Assembly: GCF_011759375.1 (NCBI RefSeq) | Contig: NZ_JAARML010000002.1 | Span: 1,364,001-1,428,000, forward strand | Source of the DNA: Paraflavitalea devenefica | GTDB lineage: Bacteria; Bacteroidota; Bacteroidia; Chitinophagales; Chitinophagaceae | Direction of reading: 5' to 3' | DNA: 64,000 bases | Part shown: piece by piece, positions 17,275 to 25,208 of the stretch | Layout: each line of letters begins with the position of its first letter | Numbering within the stretch: position 1 is the stretch's first letter | Notes under the pieces: model-generated | The model's input: the letters and a program-made list of their open reading frames with translations, nothing else | What the model was told of the DNA's origin: nothing | Databases searched by the model: none | Program-made: the position numbers and the translations under genes

Positions 17275-17961
17275 ATGGCAAAATCAACATCCCGTCTCTT
17301 CAAGTTCCAGGGAACTATTGAAGACCTTACCTTCGTGAACAGCAAGCGCTACAAGCCGCATGTCCGCGCCCGCAAGAACTCCAAAAAACCTTTCGTGATG
17401 ACGGCCGCTTTGGCCGAAAGCAAGAACCGCCTGCAGGAATGTAATAATTACCTGCAGCCTGTATTCCAGGCTTTGCGTACCGAAGTGTATCATGGCTCCC
17501 TTTGGTCGCGACTGGTAAAAGCACTTTTTGCCAGGTTAAAAGCCGGCGGGCCGTTGGGCCTGACCTGCCTGCAAGGCTTTGACTGTAATTTACAACATAA
17601 GCTGTCGGAATTGTTCACCCGCGGTTATGATTTTTCTGCAACCCAAGAACAAAACCAATTGCGTGTACGGGTGTTGTTACGCCAGCATCCGGCCGTCAAT
17701 GACGATCTGCCGCGGACGGGTTACCAGGTGCGCCTGGTGGCTATCTTCCCGGATGCAGAAAACGGCGCCACGCATAAGGAAGTGGTGTTGGGTCCGCTGA
17801 CGAAATATGACGCCGCGTTGGAAGCGGTGGAACTAATGGTGCCCCTGCCGTCGGCTGAAGCGCCCGGTATGTTGTTGCTGGGCATGACGACGCACCTGCA
17901 GGGGTTGGGCGCCTGGGAGGTCATGAGTGATTCGGGGATGAAGGTGATGTGGGTGCAGTGA
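17275..17961 (+). CDS. Uncharacterised protein of a Bacteroidota-specific family
   Basis: A 228-residue soluble protein of no recognised function, without signal peptide or membrane segment. The N-terminal 60 residues are strongly basic and Ser/Lys/Arg-rich (FKFQGTIEDLTFVNSKRYKP, then HVRARKNSKK), followed by a helical part with GSLWSRLVKALFARLKAGGP. The C-terminal 100 residues look like a beta domain (YQVRLVAIFPDAENG, LGPLTKYDAALEAVELMVPL). The N-terminal pattern recalls hypothetical proteins that occur in several copies in Chitinophagaceae genomes; this is recollection, not a search. The ATG at 17275 is preferred over one at 17215. An 11-bp repeat array lies upstream. Confidence 0.75.
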   Translation: MAKSTSRLFKFQGTIEDLTFVNSKRYKPHVRARKNSKKPFVMTAALAESKNRLQECNNYLQPVFQALRTEVYHGSLWSRLVKALFARLKAGGPLGLTCLQGFDCNLQHKLSELFTRGYDFSATQEQNQLRVRVLLRQHPAVNDDLPRTGYQVRLVAIFPDAENGATHKEVVLGPLTKYDAALEAVELMVPLPSAEAPGMLLLGMTTHLQGLGAWEVMSDSGMKVMWVQ

Positions 17962-17980
17962 GGGTGAATAGATTGAATTG

Positions 17981-18424
17981 TTAGAATTTTCTAACGACAA
18001 TGACACCAAGGATAATAAGGATTATTCCCAGCAAACGCCATGCATTAAAAGAGTGTTGTTCTGCTACCAATACATTGTAATGATCCAGTAGAACAGCGAT
18101 AATAACCTGTCCTGCTACTACAAGGCCGAAAGTGAGTGCCATGCCAATCCGGGGTAATGCCAGCATGGTCGCTGTTATGTAAACGGCCCCGGTAAGACCG
18201 CCCCCTAACCAATAGTAAAGGGGTGTGGACCTTAGCCCAGCCCAGGAAACAGAGTCTTTTGTAAATGGCAGGTATAATGCAACCGCAAATGCCCCGACGA
18301 TGAAGGAAAACAATGAGGCGAATAACGGACTGTCAATTGACTTTCCAAACCGGGCGTTCAATCCCGCCTGCAGGGGCAACAAGGCGCCAGCGATAAAAAC
18401 GATGATGAACCATACTGCTTTCAT
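17981..18424 (-). CDS. DMT-family (YdcZ/DUF606-like) membrane protein
   Basis: A 147-residue inner-membrane protein with five hydrophobic segments and the family hallmarks PLQAGLNARFGK near the N-terminus and WLGGGLTGAVYITATMLALP in the middle. This is the short half-size DMT type (EamA-like, YdcZ), which probably works as a dimer. Members are annotated as putative small-molecule exporters with unknown substrate. It is convergent with the uncharacterised protein upstream, their stops 19 bases apart. Confidence 0.88.
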   Translation of the reverse strand: MKAVWFIIVFIAGALLPLQAGLNARFGKSIDSPLFASLFSFIVGAFAVALYLPFTKDSVSWAGLRSTPLYYWLGGGLTGAVYITATMLALPRIGMALTFGLVVAGQVIIAVLLDHYNVLVAEQHSFNAWRLLGIILIILGVIVVRKF

Positions 18425-18465
18425 GAGCTAATTTTAAGGATTAATACAGTAGTCCTTGATCAATG

Positions 18466-18511
18466 AAAAAGCCCTTTCATTACTTGCATATACCAGCTCA
18501 CGGGGCTTTTT
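18466..18511 (-). terminator. Terminator of the alpha/beta hydrolase gene
   Basis: Nine-base arms (aaaaagccc / gggcttttt) with a 28-base loop lie just past the stop of the minus-strand hydrolase gene; a T-run on the minus strand is part of the stem. The loop is long, so confidence is moderate. Confidence 0.5.
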
Positions 18512-18526
18512 GTAAATAAGACTACC

Positions 18527-19435
18527 TTACATTTCTTTCATTTGCTTTTTTACTTTTCCTTTTGCGGTCACCTTTCTGTCAAGAAAATCCCTGATCGTTG
18601 CCCCGATCTCGTCGCCGAAACTTTCGAGAGCGAAATGTCCTGTAGGATACAAGTGAAATTCAAGGTTCTTTACGTCCTTCTTAAATGCCTCGGCACCAAT
18701 ACCTGGAAAAATGTAATCATCCTTACCATACACGATCAACATCTCCGGATTTTTCGTGCGCAGGTATTCCTGCCATTTGGGGTATTGTTTTACGTTATTC
18801 CGGTAATCATAAAACATCGCGATCTGGATGTCGTCATTTTCAGGGCGCTGCAGGTGCCGGAGGTCTATTTCCCAGTTGTCTGGGGATACAAGGCTCGCAT
18901 CCGGAACATTGTGTGTGTATTGCCATTTCAATCCGTCGGGATTATGAAAAGCCTGGCAGGCTCTGATAGCATCCTTGTCGTTCCTGTCTTTCCAAAGCGC
19001 CTTGATGGGATCCCAGAACGTTTCCAATCCTTCTTCATAACAACATCCGTTCTGTACAATAATGGTCTCAATCTTGTCTGGATATTTTGAAGCCAGTGTC
19101 CAGCCAATGGGAGCGCCGTAATCCATCAGGTAAAGGCTGAACTTTTCAATATTCAAGTGGTTCAGCAATCCTTCGATGAGCCTGGCGTAGTTTGCGAAAC
19201 TGTATTCGAAATCGGCCATAGGGGGTTGTTCACTTCTGCCATAACCGGGGTAATCGGGCGCGATCAAATGGTATTTGTCCGATAAGTCGTTGATCAGGTT
19301 ACGGTACATGTGTGAGGAGGTTGGATAGCCGTGCAACAATACCAGTACCGGTGCATCGGCGGGACCTGCTTCCCTGTAAAAGATATCCACACCGCTAATC
19401 TTCGCGAAGTGATAATGTGTTTCGTTTTTCATCAT
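18527..19435 (-). CDS. Alpha/beta hydrolase, haloalkane dehalogenase/epoxide hydrolase type
   Basis: A 302-residue cytoplasmic alpha/beta hydrolase. HGYPTSSHMYRNLI carries the HGxP motif typical of epoxide hydrolases and dehalogenases. The nucleophile elbow LMDYGAPIG places an aspartate (D105), not a serine, at the catalytic position, which is diagnostic for that subgroup. The late residues VYGKDDYIFP and PTGHFALE supply acid and histidine. Substrate cannot be assigned. A short N-terminal relic of a close paralogue is found at 28346-28425. Transcription is divergent from the DJ-1-like gene. Confidence 0.88.
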   Translation of the reverse strand: MMKNETHYHFAKISGVDIFYREAGPADAPVLVLLHGYPTSSHMYRNLINDLSDKYHLIAPDYPGYGRSEQPPMADFEYSFANYARLIEGLLNHLNIEKFSLYLMDYGAPIGWTLASKYPDKIETIIVQNGCCYEEGLETFWDPIKALWKDRNDKDAIRACQAFHNPDGLKWQYTHNVPDASLVSPDNWEIDLRHLQRPENDDIQIAMFYDYRNNVKQYPKWQEYLRTKNPEMLIVYGKDDYIFPGIGAEAFKKDVKNLEFHLYPTGHFALESFGDEIGATIRDFLDRKVTAKGKVKKQMKEM

Positions 19436-19774
19436 CTTTGTTTTTTTGTTATTATATTTTTTTCGTTAAGCCTATATCTCAGTTTGTTCACTTCAAAGCT
19501 CAAACCAATAATTTGATTTTTAAAATCACCCTACTAATAGGTTGTATCAAAAATGTAATAGGCGGGGTGTTCTGATCTTTAAATGTGAAGTGAGAAGGAT
19601 CATTATAATTATAAGAGGACCTATAACTCAAGTTATTTGTCCGGTCACACACTACTCCTCAATTTTGTCATAGGTTTTATGTTGACACCCAGACTATGAC
19701 CTTTTACTTGTTCCGTACCGAAAAGATCATTTAACAAAGCTTCACATTTATTCATCACTTTAATATTTGTTTAC
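19436..19774. other. Divergent intergenic region, no gene seen
   Basis: This AT-rich 339-bp gap separates the divergent hydrolase and DJ-1/PfpI genes and should hold both promoters. I saw no ORF with support and no exact -7 box. TAATATTTG at 19762-19770 is a weak candidate on the plus strand. Confidence 0.5.
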
Positions 19775-20443
19775 ATGAAAAAGAAGATTTTGTTTATGGT
19801 AACCAGTGCTGATCTTATTGGACCAAAGAATCGTCGCACCGGAAGTTTGCTGACCGAGGTGGCCCACCCCTACGAAGCATTTAAAAAGCAAGGGTATGAC
19901 ATTGATATTTATAGTGTAAAAGGAGGTGAGGCCCCTATAGACATGGTTGAACTGGAAGACCCGGTTAATATTGCATTTCTCAAGGGTGACGGACCGGCGA
20001 AGATGAAAAACACCGCCCGTATCAAAGATGTATCAATAGATGGTTATGATGCTGTGTTCGTCCCTGGCGGGTTGGGGCCTGTTGTTGACATGACTGACAA
20101 TCCTCCGGTGCAAAAAATCCTGGCCTCCATGTATGATAGTGGCAAGGTGGTGAGTGCTGTCTGCCATGGACCAGTGTCTTTGGCGAATGCTAAGCTGAAA
20201 AATGGTTCTTACCTGGTCAAAGGTAAAAATGTTACGGGTTTCAGTATCGCTGAGGAACTAAACTATGCAAAAGAAGATGTCTCGTTTGAACTGGAAGACC
20301 TTTTAAAAGAGCGTGGAGCTAATTATAGTGCTGTTGACCCATGGCAACCTCATAGTATTACCGACGGGAGACTGGTCACCGGGCAAAACCCGGCTTCAGC
20401 CCAGGGTGTAGCCGAAAAGGTGATCGCTATTTTAGAAGCTTAA
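19775..20443 (+). CDS. DJ-1/PfpI-family (class I glutamine amidotransferase-like) protein
   Basis: A 222-residue cytoplasmic protein, the size of Hsp31/HchA-like single-domain members. It has the strand YDAVFVPGG and the nucleophile elbow SAVCHGP with C130 and H131. An upstream glutamate in LLTEVAHPYEAF (E29) completes the usual Glu-Cys-His set. The family includes glyoxalase III/protein deglycases and stress chaperones; members with this length often handle methylglyoxal. It lies ahead of an alpha/beta hydrolase and an ABM monooxygenase on the same strand, a possible stress or detoxification group. Confidence 0.9.
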   Translation: MKKKILFMVTSADLIGPKNRRTGSLLTEVAHPYEAFKKQGYDIDIYSVKGGEAPIDMVELEDPVNIAFLKGDGPAKMKNTARIKDVSIDGYDAVFVPGGLGPVVDMTDNPPVQKILASMYDSGKVVSAVCHGPVSLANAKLKNGSYLVKGKNVTGFSIAEELNYAKEDVSFELEDLLKERGANYSAVDPWQPHSITDGRLVTGQNPASAQGVAEKVIAILEA

Positions 20444-20468
20444 GGATTTTACGACAGGGCTATTCGCC

Positions 20469-20495
20469 CCCTTCTTCCCGGGCAGGGGAGAAGGG
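20469..20495 (+). terminator. GC-rich hairpin after the DJ-1-like gene
   Basis: Arms cccttct / agaaggg extend inward with ccc/ggg around a five-base loop. There is no T-run, so it may act as an attenuator or mRNA stabiliser rather than a terminator. Confidence 0.35.
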
Positions 20496-20531
20496 ACTGT
20501 AAATAGATTTATAACAACATAAACGAAGATC

Positions 20532-21344
20532 ATGAAAAAACAGCAATCATTATTAGCATATATCGCGGGGGCAATATTGGTGTTTACGAGCCTGTCCGTC
20601 ATATCTTTTACAGACGCATCCCGGCAGGTCTTGTCTTCTAAAGAAGAAGACAAACCAACGATTGTGTTGGTTCACGGCGCCTTTGCCGATGGTTCGTCCT
20701 GGAACAAAGTGATACCCATTTTGCAGAAAAAAGGATACCAGACGATCGCGGTGCAAAATCCGCTTACTTCTTTGGGCGATGATGTGGCATTTGTTGAGCG
20801 GGCTATGGCCGAAGTACAGGGAAAGGTAATACTGGTGGGACATTCGTGGGGAGGCGTTGTTATTACCCAGGCTGGCAACAACGAAAAAGTAAAATCATTG
20901 GTGTATGTTGCCGCTTACGCACCGGATGAGGGGCAGAGTATTGAAAGTATCAGCAAGGATGCCCACGAGGTGAGGAAGGTGCCCAATGTGCCAGGCCTGG
21001 CGGACCCCGTCGTTAGTGATGGTTATATCCGGCTTAAAGAGGAAACAGTGATCAACCATTTCGCGCAAGACCTTTCCCGGCAGGAAGCCAGGATCATTGC
21101 GGCTGGTCAGGGTCGTTTTCACGTTAGTACAATAACTGCCAAAGTATCTAATCCTGCGTGGAAAAACAAACCAAGTTTTTTCATCGTATCTGACAATGAC
21201 CATATCATTTCGCCACAGGTGGAGAGCGAGATGGCTAAGAACATTCATGCCACTACTTATCATCTTCCTACAAGCCACGTTGCCATGTTGTCAAAGCCTG
21301 ATAAAGTGGCCGAAGTGATCCTTAAAGCTGCCGGTGACAAATAG
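20532..21344 (+). CDS. Exported alpha/beta hydrolase (EstC/HNL-like)
   Basis: A 270-residue protein with an N-terminal hydrophobic segment (residues 8-25), so it is exported or anchored. The hydrolase part starts KPTIVLVHGAFADGSSW, has nucleophile S105 in LVGHSWGG, an acidic residue in FIVSDNDHIISP and the late histidine in PTSHVAML. This pattern fits the small-lid esterase/hydroxynitrile-lyase-like subfamily common in soil bacteria. The substrate is unknown. It precedes an ABM monooxygenase by 26 bases and the two are probably cotranscribed. Confidence 0.88.
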   Translation: MKKQQSLLAYIAGAILVFTSLSVISFTDASRQVLSSKEEDKPTIVLVHGAFADGSSWNKVIPILQKKGYQTIAVQNPLTSLGDDVAFVERAMAEVQGKVILVGHSWGGVVITQAGNNEKVKSLVYVAAYAPDEGQSIESISKDAHEVRKVPNVPGLADPVVSDGYIRLKEETVINHFAQDLSRQEARIIAAGQGRFHVSTITAKVSNPAWKNKPSFFIVSDNDHIISPQVESEMAKNIHATTYHLPTSHVAMLSKPDKVAEVILKAAGDK

Positions 21345-21370
21345 AAATCCTGGTAACAATAGAAAAATCA

Positions 21371-21679
21371 ATGATCATGACAACAACTCCCGTTCATGTA
21401 TTTGCCCGGTGGAAAGTGAAAGAGGGCAATAGGCAAACTGTTTTAAAACTGCTGCAAGAGGTACGTTCAAAAACCATCCGGGAAAAAGGGAACCTGTTTT
21501 ATAAGATACATCAAAGCCAGGCAGATGCCAACACCCTGATCTTATTTGAAGGGTACGCAGATGCCGTTGCACAGCAAGCGCATACGAATGCCGATCATTT
21601 TAAAAGGGTGGTGGTTGAACAAATTGTTCCCTTATTGGAAGAGCGGGAAGTTACGTTGACTACACCCATCGGTGACTGA
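21371..21679 (+). CDS. ABM-domain (YgiN-like) putative monooxygenase
   Basis: A 102-residue protein with one antibiotic-biosynthesis-monooxygenase ferredoxin-like domain: VFARWKVKEGNRQTVLKLLQ, then IREKGNLFYKIHQS, LILFEGYADAVAQQAHTNA and DHFKRVVVE. These small dimeric enzymes oxidise quinols or other aromatic compounds without cofactor, but many are uncharacterised. It sits 26 bases after the exported hydrolase. The start could be the second ATG (21377). Confidence 0.9.
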   Translation: MIMTTTPVHVFARWKVKEGNRQTVLKLLQEVRSKTIREKGNLFYKIHQSQADANTLILFEGYADAVAQQAHTNADHFKRVVVEQIVPLLEEREVTLTTPIGD

Positions 21680-21789
21680 CCTGGTATTCGTTTTATGCCT
21701 CCGCCTGCCGCAGCTATTGCGTATGTCAGGCAATGGAACAGGTATAAGGGCAACCTTAACCTGTTTTTTATTACCGGCACCTGGCAGTT

Positions 21790-22542
21790 TTAAAAATGCG
21801 GCGAAAATTGAATGAGGTGGTGATACCCTTTCTCAAACGGCGGTTGTTTGATGGAGGCTTGCAGGAATTGTATCACCGGCTCCAGCGCAGGATCTGTTAA
21901 ATGATATTTGAATGCGTCCCAGTTGCGGAATTTCTTGAAGACGATGAACCTGTATTTATGGTAAGCTACCTGGCTAAGTTGAAAAAGCAGCACGCCCGGC
22001 TCATTCCGGAAAGCGGACAGGAGCACCTGGTTGATTGACCTGAAGTGATTTTCAGTACCTGCTTTCACATCTACCAATAACATGACGGTTATTGGCTGCT
22101 GATGGGCGGTTGGTGGATTCCCGGCAGCTTCTTTGGAAAGGAGTTCCAGGTCTTTCAGCAACATGGTCTCCACTGGCGATACCAACCCGATCTTTGTTAA
22201 AGCACTGACCACTTTTGCCGCATCGGTCCTCCTGTTCATTTTATAAAAGCTCCGGTCACTCCACCGTTCGATTGTCCACATAATGCCGGCATTTCCTTTT
22301 TCATAGTATGCTTCAGCCTGTATGTTGCCGGTTGCTCTCCCGGAACTAAAGATATATTCACTCAAGGCCTCCAGGAATTGATGCCGGCAGGAAGTTTTTA
22401 CCTGGTATTGTGTTAACACCACCGTGATGGAACTATCCATGGCCCGGGCGTGTACACGCTTGTTCCAGGCACGCACCAGGTATAAGACGGCCATCCTCCA
22501 TATGCTGAGCAGTTTCATTGCGATAGGTATTAGGAAAAGCAA
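21790..22542 (-). CDS. Tandem ABM-domain protein
   Basis: A protein of up to 250 residues with two ABM-like domains in series: residues 38-115 (ITVVLTQYQVKTSCRHQFLE, IMWTIERWSDRSFYKMN) and residues 150-240 (ITVMLLVDVKAGTENHFRSI, YRFIVFKKFRNWDAFKYHL). The first 34 residues are hydrophobic and basic (ending at M35, 22440) and could be an uncleaved anchor or simply upstream of the real start. No function beyond the fold is evident. It is convergent with the single ABM gene, and divergent from the TPR kinase. Confidence 0.75.
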   Translation of the reverse strand: MLFLIPIAMKLLSIWRMAVLYLVRAWNKRVHARAMDSSITVVLTQYQVKTSCRHQFLEALSEYIFSSGRATGNIQAEAYYEKGNAGIMWTIERWSDRSFYKMNRRTDAAKVVSALTKIGLVSPVETMLLKDLELLSKEAAGNPPTAHQQPITVMLLVDVKAGTENHFRSINQVLLSAFRNEPGVLLFQLSQVAYHKYRFIVFKKFRNWDAFKYHLTDPALEPVIQFLQASIKQPPFEKGYHHLIQFSPHF

Positions 22543-22699
22543 TCGTTTGATCAGGTAAATATGGCAAGAAGGACTCCACCGGAAAAATAAGCTGCGTCAT
22601 AGGTGCTATTATTATTCTGATTAACAGCGGGGGTAAAGGCCGCATTGTAGCGTTTTTTCATTACCTTTCCCACAAGCCTGTTGGGAGCCGGCTTTTCTT

Positions 22700-25195
22700 A
22701 TGGTTTTCCTAAAAAAGAAAGCTATGTTTAAGGTAGTGGTAGCCTATATCCTGTTCAGCCTGTTGATGTCCCTACACGGGCTATCCCAACCTTCACCCCC
22801 CTCCGCCATTCCCGGCTATACTTATCATCCACCGCATGAAGACAAATTATCCTGGCAACGATTGAATTTGTGGCTGAGCAGCACTTTCCTGGTTATTGTA
22901 AAGGAAGGGCAGGCCGATGCTGACAGTTGCCTGTATGCCGCCAGCCGCTCACTGGGCATAAGCCGGTTTTCCCTATTGGCTGAAGGGTTCGACGATCCTG
23001 ACTTGTTTGGGCAATCAACATGGATTGACCGGCGGGACCCCGGCAAAGGCGTCCGCCTGCTTTCAGCAGCTAACGGTAGAAAACATTTGCAATTACTGCT
23101 ATTACTGGGTGCGTATTATGCCTTTGAGCCCCATAGTTATGACAGGCACCGGGACAGTGTTGAATATTTTCTGACGAGGGCCCTCCATGAAAGTAAATCG
23201 TTGAAGGAGGAAAGGCTGGGCAGGCAGGCCCTTTGCCTGCTGGGTAAGGTATATATCCAGGGTAACGATAAAAGGGGCGATTCCCTCAGTGACGCATTGA
23301 TCAATGAATGCAAGCGGGCAGGTGATCAAGAAACGGTCGCCAGGATATTGGCCTACCGCGGCATCTACAAACCTCCCACGCCTTCCACGCTGGAAAAGAA
23401 GGTGCTGGACCTGCAGGAAGCGGCAGCCTTATATCAAAGCACAGGCAATGCGGAAGGAGCCATCAATGTGTTGACTGACCTTGGTTATTTGCAGATCATT
23501 ACCGGGCAGTTGCCTGCTGGTTACGAAAGTCACTTAAAAGCCTATAAGCTGGCCGAGGCTATTCATTATCCTTATACCCATTACAGTACGCAGGCGCTGG
23601 CCTCCGCTACTATTTACCAGGGAAAGTTTGGTGAGCCATTGCGGTATGTATATCAAACGATCAAGACGGCGGAGATCACCCGTGACAGTCTTGCCTGGGG
23701 TTATTTCTATACCAGCCTGGCGCTGCTGCTCAATTCAGAGGGCAGAACGAAAGAAAGTGCTGAGATGGCGCAGCAATCGGTAAAACGGTTTGTTGCTGAC
23801 CGCAATACATCGGTATACAATATACTGAATGATGTGGTGGGGTATATGGGGGAGGAGGGGCGTGCAAAAGAAGCGCTGGCCCTTACGCAGGATATTGCCA
23901 ATAAGGTGGGCTTCCCTGACAATTTTTCGGAGCAATTCTTTTATCACTTTGTGTTTTCCAACTGTTACCTGAATCTTGGCATGGCAGACCAGGCAGAGCT
24001 GCATATAAAAAAGCTGGACTCCCTGGAGGCCAAAGCCGCGGTTTTCAGAGGGCCGGTCAGGCAATCCGCCATCAATGCGCAGTTTGCACACCTGTTTGTG
24101 CTACGGAAACAATATCAAAAAGCCAGGGCGTATTTTGAAAGGCAAATCACTTCTCCCAGCCTCGATGAAGGCGTTTTGCCCAATAAACTGGTAACCTACC
24201 GCTGGCTGATCTTTATTGATTCTGCGCTGGGAGATCATGCGGCTGCGGTATCACATTACAAATCGTACACACAGTTGCTTGATTCCAACTTTAAAGTAAC
24301 AAAGATAAGACAGGCGGAAGAACTCCAGGTAACCTACCAAATGAATGAAAAAGAGAACCAGATCAAATCGCTAACGCAGGAAGCAAAGCTTGAAAAGGCC
24401 AATTCGGAGAAAGCAGCCCTGGTAAGGAATTTAACGATTGCCGGCATTTTAGCCGTCCTGATCATTGCGGGTTTGTTATACCGGCAAAATCGCCTGAAAC
24501 AGCGGAGTAATCAAGTGATTACCGGGAAGAACGAACAACTGCAGCAATTGCTTTCCGATAAGGAGTGGTTATTAAGGGAGATACATCACCGTGTGAAGAA
24601 TAACCTCCAGATCGTTTTGAGCCTGCTGGATTCGCAGTCTGAATATATTAATAATGATGCTGCGCTTGCTGCTATTGAAGACAATATGCGGCGGGTGCAT
24701 GCCATGGCACTGATACACCAAAAGCTTTATCAGTCGGACGATATTTCCACCATCTCCATGCCTGAGTATGTCCATGAATTGGTGAGCTATGCGCGTGACA
24801 GTTTTGATACCGGTAACCGGATAAGCTTTGAACAAGCTATTGAGCCGTTGGACCTTGACGTATCGCAGGCTATTCCACTGGGGCTGATCATAAATGAAGT
24901 GATCGTTAATGCTATTAAGTATGCATTTCCCGACGGGCGGAAAGGAGTTGTACGGATCCGCTTTTACCAGGACGGAGCTGATCATTTGGTCCTGCAAATA
25001 GCAGATAATGGTGTTGGTTTGCCGGCAGGACTTAATACAAAGGCGTCTACTTCACTGGGGCTTGACCTGATGAAGGGACTTGCCCGGCAATTGAATGGCA
25101 GCTTTGGCTTTGAGAATAATAACGGTCTGCATATTACTATCAGGTTTACCGTTCTCCGCCATCACTTTTCGCACCCATCTTTGACCAATTCTTAA
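22700..25195 (+). CDS. TPR-containing sensor histidine kinase (HisKA_2 type)
   Basis: An 831-residue hybrid of the Bacteroidota TPR-kinase type. A signal peptide (ending near LHGLSQ) leads into a periplasmic region of TPR-like helices to about residue 560. A coiled linker, a transmembrane segment (about 575-595), then the HisKA_2 motif REIHHRVKNNLQIVLSLLDS follow, with phosphoacceptor histidine near 629. The HATPase domain has NEVIVNAIKYAF and IADNGVGLPAG. A second ATG at 22724 also leaves a complete signal peptide. The next gene, 14 bases on, is its sigma-54 response regulator. The TPR region may sense a ligand or a partner protein. Confidence 0.9.
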   Translation: MVFLKKKAMFKVVVAYILFSLLMSLHGLSQPSPPSAIPGYTYHPPHEDKLSWQRLNLWLSSTFLVIVKEGQADADSCLYAASRSLGISRFSLLAEGFDDPDLFGQSTWIDRRDPGKGVRLLSAANGRKHLQLLLLLGAYYAFEPHSYDRHRDSVEYFLTRALHESKSLKEERLGRQALCLLGKVYIQGNDKRGDSLSDALINECKRAGDQETVARILAYRGIYKPPTPSTLEKKVLDLQEAAALYQSTGNAEGAINVLTDLGYLQIITGQLPAGYESHLKAYKLAEAIHYPYTHYSTQALASATIYQGKFGEPLRYVYQTIKTAEITRDSLAWGYFYTSLALLLNSEGRTKESAEMAQQSVKRFVADRNTSVYNILNDVVGYMGEEGRAKEALALTQDIANKVGFPDNFSEQFFYHFVFSNCYLNLGMADQAELHIKKLDSLEAKAAVFRGPVRQSAINAQFAHLFVLRKQYQKARAYFERQITSPSLDEGVLPNKLVTYRWLIFIDSALGDHAAAVSHYKSYTQLLDSNFKVTKIRQAEELQVTYQMNEKENQIKSLTQEAKLEKANSEKAALVRNLTIAGILAVLIIAGLLYRQNRLKQRSNQVITGKNEQLQQLLSDKEWLLREIHHRVKNNLQIVLSLLDSQSEYINNDAALAAIEDNMRRVHAMALIHQKLYQSDDISTISMPEYVHELVSYARDSFDTGNRISFEQAIEPLDLDVSQAIPLGLIINEVIVNAIKYAFPDGRKGVVRIRFYQDGADHLVLQIADNGVGLPAGLNTKASTSLGLDLMKGLARQLNGSFGFENNNGLHITIRFTVLRHHFSHPSLTNS

Positions 25196-25208
25196 GTACC
25201 TGAATGCC

